Of a stretch of 12,370 nt of DNA, positions 8,301 to 12,370 are shown piece after piece (the stretch's first letter is position 1; each line of letters begins with the position of its first letter). The DNA is from Thiohalospira sp046546335. Lineage in GTDB: Bacteria; Pseudomonadota; Gammaproteobacteria; Thiohalospirales; Thiohalospiraceae. Where the stretch lies: the NCBI RefSeq assembly GCF_046546335.1, contig NZ_JBKGYA010000051.1; one strand, written 5' to 3'. The notes beneath the pieces were generated by a model that saw nothing but the letters and a program-made list of their open reading frames with translations, was not told the DNA's origin and made no database searches. Made by a program: the position numbers and the translations under genes.

Positions 8301-9034
8301 ACGACCTCCTGGAGGAGGCCGACTTCGCCACCTGGCCGGCACCGGGCAACGCCCTGACGCCGGAGCAGGGACAGGGGATCCGCAGCCGCCTGCTTCGCCA
8401 CGGGATCCCGATCGCCGGCGGCAACCAGGGTGCCGAGCGGGTGGCTGCCGTGGGGGCCCTCGTGAGCCGGACCCTGCACACTCCGCTGCCGGCACTGGGC
8501 CCCCTGGCGCGGCTCCCCCGGCACCGCGTACAGGTGGAGATGCCCTTCACCCTGCGTCTCGGCGGGGAGCAGGCCGGCTCCCTGATCCACTTCCTGCGCC
8601 ACCACGGCTACGCCACCGCCCTGCCCGAGAGCCAGCGCAGTCGGGTCCTGCGCGGGCTCATGCAGGGGTATATCGACCTGGTGGCCGAGGCCGACGGCCG
8701 CTACTGGGTGCTGGATTACAAGACCAACCGGCTACCGACCCCCGGTGACTACGCCCCGGAACGGCTCGGCGAGGCGGTGCGCGCCAGCCACTACGACCTG
8801 CAGTACCTCATCTACCTGACCGCGCTCCATCGCTATCTGCGTCAGCGCCTGCCCGACTACGACCCGGCGCGGCACCTCGGCGGCGCCCAGTACCTCTTCC
8901 TGCGCGGTCTGACCGGTGAGGCGGACGGCTACGGCGTCTTCCAGGACTGCCCGGACCCCGACCTCATCCAGGCCCTGGACGCCCGTTTCGACGCCGCCGC
9001 GAACGCCCCGGGAGGTGAACATGGCCGCCCCTGA
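5378..9034 (+). CDS. recB: Exodeoxyribonuclease V subunit RecB (helicase-nuclease)
   Basis: RecB is the SF1A 3'-5' helicase and the only nuclease of RecBCD, and it also loads RecA after Chi. The 1218-aa protein is slightly longer than the E. coli one. Helicase motifs: Walker A ASAGTGKT at 22-29 (Lys28), motif Ia VMTFTRAATQELRERI at 52-67, Walker B VDEFQDTD at 379-386, motif III IGDPKQAIYSFRGGD at 408-422, motif IV DTNFRS at 440-445, motif V TIHRSKGLEYP at 734-744, and motif VI LLYVAVTRAR at 807-816. A Pro/Arg-rich linker at about 880-925 leads to the nuclease domain. There I see His975 in GTAIHD, Asp1100 in GYIDLV, and Asp1113 and Lys1115 in LDYKTN. These correspond to E. coli His956, Asp1067, Asp1080 and Lys1082. 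The following QYLIYLTALHRYL segment matches the RecB C-terminus. Helicase and nuclease both look active. The gene overlaps recC by 4 nt and recD by 14 nt; no ptrA homologue lies before it. Confidence 0.97.
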   Translation: MSTTPETRPLDLPLSGLRLVEASAGTGKTFTLAGLYLRLLVEQQRTVREILVMTFTRAATQELRERIRWWLARAATLARVPGQADPARAEDTIITDLLGRTDEERGELARRLTEAATRMDEATITTIHGFSRMAVQEHAFDSGIAFDRGEQTEDDPLIEEAATDYWRRRVIGGEDPSLAALWSTPEAFVNDLRPLLARPHQRIAGPDTESARESAAQARAAWADQREALQGRLENLVAAGALHGGRKLGKRLTTPGDVPELLAELDAAVAAGPVSHPLMDVLGSESFGKQLTGRPAKEYAPDAVTDAADAVLAARPEARLLALREAADAVRTRVAAIKAERRLFSYDDLITGLHGAVHDPDRGPTLARALHQRWPAALVDEFQDTDPLQYQILQRVYSDRDEGALILIGDPKQAIYSFRGGDVFAYLQATDDADGRYHLDTNFRSTAGVIQAVDTLFSHHERPFVLEEMAFRPVQANSQQGRGGLRVDGEPVAPLTLWTPPADEELVKAPDAKAALLRQCVATIRRLLDPETEVRRLQNEKDEPLQPRDICVLVNTNTEASEVQQALSRQNIPAASGHRDNIFKTPQAQELVRLLRAAATPADAARLRVALIGELFGCRLGDLQALAEDEARWQRWYVHLQQAHRRWADHGVLAMLEPLIQAAAPRLLALEDGERRMTNWLHLAEQLQAAEPEAFGMAGLIRWLEEQMEHAGEGDNEAAELRLESEADRVQIVTIHRSKGLEYPVVMAPFAYRIGTPGRPEARPDKDPFAFHDDDHQAWLDPRSKGETDEKTVARAVREHKAEALRLLYVAVTRARQAVYLGWGPINGAQNSALAWLLHAQDGCAADQWQSSKEDYKDWFTPAGVTKRLETLAHRSGETIHLEPVDPGAPPVQRLEPEPRPAGAARQDRPEHRPFWGVLSFSALVRNDHTPMPRAGAEDETREEDRLFTEAGPIERLPSADLEDLAGPDFGTAIHDLLEEADFATWPAPGNALTPEQGQGIRSRLLRHGIPIAGGNQGAERVAAVGALVSRTLHTPLPALGPLARLPRHRVQVEMPFTLRLGGEQAGSLIHFLRHHGYATALPESQRSRVLRGLMQGYIDLVAEADGRYWVLDYKTNRLPTPGDYAPERLGEAVRASHYDLQYLIYLTALHRYLRQRLPDYDPARHLGGAQYLFLRGLTGEADGYGVFQDCPDPDLIQALDARFDAAANAPGGEHGRP
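9011..9018 (+). promoter_or_regulatory. Strong ribosome binding site of recD
   Basis: GGAGGTGA inside the recB 3' end, with GGAGG five bases before the ATG at 9021. It selects that start over the frame that stays open 35 codons upstream, and gives recD its own initiation signal in addition to coupling. Confidence 0.75.
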
Positions 9035-10847
9035 TCTGCTCGCCCGCCTGCGGCGCGCCCGGGAAGACCACCGCCTCCGGGCCGTGGATGTGGCCCTGGC
9101 CGAATGGTGCCTGCGCCACGGCGGCAGCCAGCCGGTGGCCCTCGGCATGGCCCTGGTCAGCCAGGCCCTGGGCGATGGCCACAGCTGTCTGCCCCTGGAG
9201 GGACTGGCTCCCGCCGTCCCCGGGGAACACCCGCTCTGCGACGCCCCGGCCTTCCAGCAGGCGCTGGCCGACAGCCCGCTGGTGGGCGAGCCGGGGGAGC
9301 CACTGCCGCTGATCCGGGACGGGCAGCGGCTCTACCTCCAGCGGTACTGGCAGTACGAGGTGCGATTGGCGGAACGGCTCCGGGCCATGGTCGAACAGCC
9401 ACCGAGCCCGGTGGATCCCGCCCCCCTGGGGCCCGATGGCGGGTTGTTCGACTACGCCTGGGTGGATGAAGGGGAGACCCACTGGCAGGCCGTCGCTGCT
9501 GCCGCTGCGTTGCGCCACCGATTCACGGTGATCTCCGGCGGACCCGGAACCGGCAAGACCTATACCGTTCTCCGGCTCATGGACCGGCTGGTACGCCAGG
9601 CACAGGAACGGGGAGAGAAGCCACCGGTCATCCGGCTGGCCGCACCCACCGGCAAGGCAGCAGCCCGCATGATGGAATCCACGCGCCAGGGGCTGGCCGG
9701 TCTCGCCGACGGGGAGACCCTGCGCCCCCACCTCCCCGGCGAGGCGGCCACGCTCCACCGGCTGCTCGGCCTGCGCGGCGAGGGAACGCGCCCCCGCCAC
9801 GACCGTGACCAGCCGCTGGCGGCCGATGTGGTCATCGTCGACGAGGCCTCCATGGTGGACCTCCCGCTCATGGCCAAGCTCACCGACGCCGTGCCCGACC
9901 ATGGCCGCCTCATCCTGCTCGGCGATCGCTATCAGCTGGCCTCGGTGGAATCCGGCGCGGTCCTGGCCGAACTCTGCGATGCGGCCGGCACGAACGACTT
10001 CAGCCCCGACCAGCACCGCGCCCTGTTCCCCCTGCTCCCGGGGACGCCGGCGGCGACGGCTGATGCGGCCGAACACCCCCTGGCGGACCACGTCGTCACC
10101 CTGCAGACCGGCCACCGCTTCACCCCGGACAGCCCCATCGGCCAGCTCGCCGAGGCGGTCAACGCCGGGGATGCCCCGGCCGCCCGCGCCATCGTCGAGT
10201 CGGGCCGCGAAGGGCTCCACGCAGGCCCGGACCGCCCCGTGGACCGCGAGGTGCTGACCGAGATCCTCGCCGACGCCTACGCGCCACTGATGGCGGCCAC
10301 CGACCCGGAGGCGGCGCTGGCGGCCCTGGACCGGGTCCGGCTGCTCACGCCCACCCGCGTGGGTCCGGAGGGGAGCGTGGCCTTCAACGAGCGGATCCAC
10401 CGGCGACTGGCCGAGCTTCACGGGCTCGACCCCGAGGCGCGCTGGTATCACGGGCGCCCCATCATCGTGCGACAGAACGACTACCGGGTCGGACTCTTCA
10501 ACGGCGATACGGGGGTCTGTCTCATCGACTCGGACGGTACGCCGCGGGTGCACTTCCGGACCCCGGATGGACTGCGCGCCCTGCTGCCCACCGCGCTGCC
10601 GGAGCACGAGACGGTCTACGCCATGACGGTGCACAAGAGCCAGGGCTCGGAGTTCGAGCAGGTCCATCTGCTGCTCCCCGCCCAGGCCGAGAACCCCGTC
10701 CTCACACGAGAGCTGGTCTATACCGGGATCACCCGCGCCCGTAGCCACCTCTCGCTCCACGGCCCCCTCGCCGCCCTGGAGAGAGCCCTGGCCCGGCGTA
10801 CTCAGCGCGCCTCGGGTCTCGGCGAGCGACTCGGCCACCGAGATTGA
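9021..10847 (+). CDS. recD: Exodeoxyribonuclease V subunit RecD (5'-3' helicase)
   Basis: RecD is the SF1B 5'-3' helicase of RecBCD; it is the lead motor before Chi and is needed for full nuclease activity. The 608-aa product equals the E. coli RecD length. Motifs: an N-terminal RecB-interaction region with LPLEG and LYLQRYWQYE at about 57-114; Walker A GGPGTGKT at 173-180 (Lys179); Walker B VVIVDEASMVDL at 270-281; LLGDRYQLASVESGAVL from 299, carrying the motif III Gln305; HRF as the motif IV-like Arg; VHKSQGSEFEQV from 537; and YTGITRAR at 567-574 with the motif VI Arg572/Arg574. There is no N-terminal extension of the RecD2 type. The start is fixed by GGAGGTGA and by length. The gene begins within the last 14 bases of recB and is the last gene of the operon, since composition changes sharply right after its stop. 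Confidence 0.96.
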   Translation: MAAPDLLARLRRAREDHRLRAVDVALAEWCLRHGGSQPVALGMALVSQALGDGHSCLPLEGLAPAVPGEHPLCDAPAFQQALADSPLVGEPGEPLPLIRDGQRLYLQRYWQYEVRLAERLRAMVEQPPSPVDPAPLGPDGGLFDYAWVDEGETHWQAVAAAAALRHRFTVISGGPGTGKTYTVLRLMDRLVRQAQERGEKPPVIRLAAPTGKAAARMMESTRQGLAGLADGETLRPHLPGEAATLHRLLGLRGEGTRPRHDRDQPLAADVVIVDEASMVDLPLMAKLTDAVPDHGRLILLGDRYQLASVESGAVLAELCDAAGTNDFSPDQHRALFPLLPGTPAATADAAEHPLADHVVTLQTGHRFTPDSPIGQLAEAVNAGDAPAARAIVESGREGLHAGPDRPVDREVLTEILADAYAPLMAATDPEAALAALDRVRLLTPTRVGPEGSVAFNERIHRRLAELHGLDPEARWYHGRPIIVRQNDYRVGLFNGDTGVCLIDSDGTPRVHFRTPDGLRALLPTALPEHETVYAMTVHKSQGSEFEQVHLLLPAQAENPVLTRELVYTGITRARSHLSLHGPLAALERALARRTQRASGLGERLGHRD

Positions 10848-10916
10848 CTCAGCATTGGCTGCCTAATCTTCGACGATTACATTGATTCCCGGTGCCAGGC
10901 GCTGTCCACCAGTCGC

Positions 10917-10953
10917 GCCGTGATTCTTGAGAGCAGCCCTTATTAATCGCGGC
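10917..10953 (+). terminator. Possible Rho-independent terminator after recD
   Basis: GCCGTGATT (10917-10925) pairs with AATCGCGGC (10945-10953) over nine positions, with one G-U pair. The loop is long (19 nt), and only ATTTTA follows. The stem is good but the loop and short T-run make it a weak candidate. Confidence 0.35.
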
Positions 10954-10987
10954 ATTTTAGCCAAACCCCATCCTGCACAAGCAGAAA

Positions 10988-10995
10988 TATATAAA
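10988..10995 (+). promoter_or_regulatory. Possible -10 element for the downstream nuclease gene
   Basis: TATATAAA lies 22 bases before the ATG at 11018, in the most AT-rich part of the gap. A matching -35 was not found, and the distance would leave a very short leader. Low confidence. Confidence 0.2.
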
Positions 10996-11017
10996 ACGCC
11001 AGAAGGGCCTACATTCT

Positions 11018-12370
11018 ATGCATCAACAAGACTCAAATCCGGTTGATCATGCAAAGATACTGCTTGAAAACGCCTCTCAGGAAATACAAGCCTTCGACGA
11101 GAAGAATCGACGAACAGCTGCAACGTTCAACTTTTTCACCGCCATATCACGCTTTGACGACGAGAACCGGCATTCCCGTTTTATCTCTAGCTTTCTCGAT
11201 CCTCAAGGTGGTCACGGACAAGGATCCCTTTTTCTCCATCTCTTCCTAGAAGCGCTAGCAATCCAGGGAATCGATACTAATCGCCTCTCTGAATGGGCTG
11301 TTCGCACTGAGGTCGCCTTCAGTAAAGACCGCGGCCGAATCGATATCCTCCTTTCTGGCCCGGACGGGATTATCGGTATCGAGAACAAAGTCTTTGCTCA
11401 GGAGGGCAATGGTCAGCTGGCCTCCTATGCTGCCGCGCTGGCCGACTATTCGCAAAAGAGCGCTCACCTCGTTTTTTTGACTCCTGAAGGGCGGGAACCA
11501 ACCGACAAAATATCCACTGGGAGCGTTAACCTTGTAGAGTGCGCCTACGACCCGGATGCCTCCCCGAGCTTGGGCGCCTGGCTTGAACGGTGCAGGGATG
11601 CGGTATCGGAAATTCCCCGCCTGGAGATAATACTTACACAGTATATTGAAATCATTCGGCGAGTCTCGGGGAGGACGCTCACCATGGACCAGCAGCAAAA
11701 AGTAGCAGGACTACTCAAAGACCGTGAGTCGCTTGAAGCCGCTAAGGCCCTGGAAGAAGGATTGAAAGAGAAGAAAATCGACCTGCAATACCAGTTCTGG
11801 AAAAAGCTTGCAGAGCGGGTTACATCCGGGCTACAAAGCCCCAGAAACGAACGATCCGGCATCGTCTGGGACGGCGGACCAGCTGACTACGGTAGTGCAC
11901 GCGGCATCCCGCGCGTCGAACTTATCCGAGAGCATTTCACCAACTCACGGAATCGGCCTGACGTCGGGATCAGTATCGACACGGGCCTGACGTGGGAAGG
12001 CCATGCCTTACTGCTGGCATTGGAGATTCTTGCCGACCAGAATCGGCCATGGGTCACTTACAAGTTATTCCCCCGCCGCCGTGAGGAGCCAGGTTCTGAG
12101 GAATTCGTCGAGAATGTTCCTCGCAACCATGAGCTACAGAACGAATTACTGAGAAAGGAACCGGGATTCAGCACCAGCCCCCACTCTTTTATCACTTCCG
12201 ATCTGATTCTTCCTGAGCGGGGAGAGAGGCTCGACCTGACGACTTTCTCTGGCATTGCCGCGGGCCTCACCGAGGAAGACACCTTTGAAGACCTCATTGC
12301 GCAGGTCACTGAAGAGAGTTGCCGCCTAGTAAAATCCGCGGCCGAGACCATCGCTACGTTGGATAACAAG
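11018..12370 (+). CDS. PD-(D/E)XK nuclease superfamily protein (PDDEXK_4-like), 3' end outside window
   Basis: A frame of 451 codons without a stop runs off the window edge, so the protein is partial. The ATG at 11018 is the only usable start after an in-frame TAG at 10958; AAGG at 11003-11006 is a modest RBS at 11 nt. Residues 49-77 contain ENRHSRFISSFLDPQGGHG and a downstream LFLHLFL, the N-terminal signature of the PDDEXK_4 family. The nuclease core follows: Glu98, Asp109 in RIDILL, Glu122-Asn-Lys124 in GIENKV, and Gln133 with Tyr137 in QLASY. All expected catalytic residues are present. A Lys/Glu-rich helical region (about 223-270) leads to a C-terminal part (about 270-451, e.g. WVTYKLFPRRREE) that I cannot assign. 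Members of this family are putative DNA nucleases of mostly unknown role, frequent in variable genome regions. Codon use differs from recBCD: six ATA codons in the first ~215, plus AGA, AGG and TTA. This suggests horizontal acquisition. Confidence 0.9.
   Translation, partial: MHQQDSNPVDHAKILLENASQEIQAFDEKNRRTAATFNFFTAISRFDDENRHSRFISSFLDPQGGHGQGSLFLHLFLEALAIQGIDTNRLSEWAVRTEVAFSKDRGRIDILLSGPDGIIGIENKVFAQEGNGQLASYAAALADYSQKSAHLVFLTPEGREPTDKISTGSVNLVECAYDPDASPSLGAWLERCRDAVSEIPRLEIILTQYIEIIRRVSGRTLTMDQQQKVAGLLKDRESLEAAKALEEGLKEKKIDLQYQFWKKLAERVTSGLQSPRNERSGIVWDGGPADYGSARGIPRVELIREHFTNSRNRPDVGISIDTGLTWEGHALLLALEILADQNRPWVTYKLFPRRREEPGSEEFVENVPRNHELQNELLRKEPGFSTSPHSFITSDLILPERGERLDLTTFSGIAAGLTEEDTFEDLIAQVTEESCRLVKSAAETIATLDNK

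Larger units (their letters stand above)
10848..11017. other. AT-richer gap after recD
   Basis: This 170-bp non-coding stretch marks the shift from about 70-75% GC to near 50% GC. It contains a terminator-like hairpin (10917-10953) and a TATATAAA run at 10988-10995 that could act as a -10 element. No -35 hexamer at 16-18 bp is convincing. No attachment site or direct repeat pair could be identified within the window. Confidence 0.5.

Noticed and set aside
8964..10838. Minus-strand open frame of 624 codons opposite recD
   Set aside because: It is in the same shadow relation to recD, has low-complexity Gly/Gln/Arg composition, and shows no motif or ribosome binding site of note.
11255..11862. 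Two minus-strand open frames opposite the nuclease gene
   Set aside because: They lie antisense to an uninterrupted coding frame with a full PD-(D/E)XK core and show no motif of their own.
1..12370. CRISPR array, tRNA, rRNA, transposase or integrase
   Set aside because: No regularly spaced repeats, no cloverleaf or rRNA-like sequence, and no transposase or recombinase motif were found in any frame.

Overview
The window is high-GC bacterial DNA carrying a complete RecBCD operon, and gammaproteobacterial RecBCD is its best match. RecC is 1121 aa and RecD 608 aa, close to the sizes I recall for the E. coli proteins. Base composition is about 70% GC or more inside recBCD, and the proteins are rich in Asp and Glu. 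This fits a halophilic, Ectothiorhodospiraceae-like or related gammaproteobacterium, but that placement is inference only.

Layout: (1) 1-226, a lower-GC non-coding leader with no recognisable gene. (2) 227-1162 (+), a calcineurin-like/PPP-family metallophosphatase. (3) 1175-1762 (-), an unrecognised 195-aa protein facing gene 2 tail to tail with 12 bp between them. Its residues are compatible with an ADP-ribosyltransferase R-S-E layout, which is a hypothesis. (4) 1763-2015, a divergent intergenic region with a perfect 9-bp inverted repeat and a 13-nt palindrome. (5) 2016-10847 (+), recC-recB-recD, tightly overlapping (4 nt and 14 nt) and with no ptrA homologue in between. (6) 10848-11017, an AT-richer gap with a possible weak terminator and a TATA-like stretch. 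(7) 11018 to the window end (+), the first 451 codons of a PD-(D/E)XK nuclease superfamily protein (PDDEXK_4-like). It is clearly lower in GC and has different codon use, so it was probably acquired horizontally.

How the genes work together: RecB (3'-5' helicase plus nuclease), RecC (Chi recognition, strand separation) and RecD (5'-3' helicase) form one heterotrimer that processes double-strand breaks and degrades foreign linear DNA. All helicase motifs of RecB and RecD and the RecB nuclease residues are present, so the enzyme should be functional. The flanking genes are not co-transcribed with it in any way the sequence proves. The most interesting parts are the flanks: a foreign-looking nuclease immediately after recD and a possible ADP-ribosyltransferase immediately before recC. 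Either could be an accessory or defence gene placed beside the housekeeping recBCD locus, but no complete known defence system can be demonstrated within the window.
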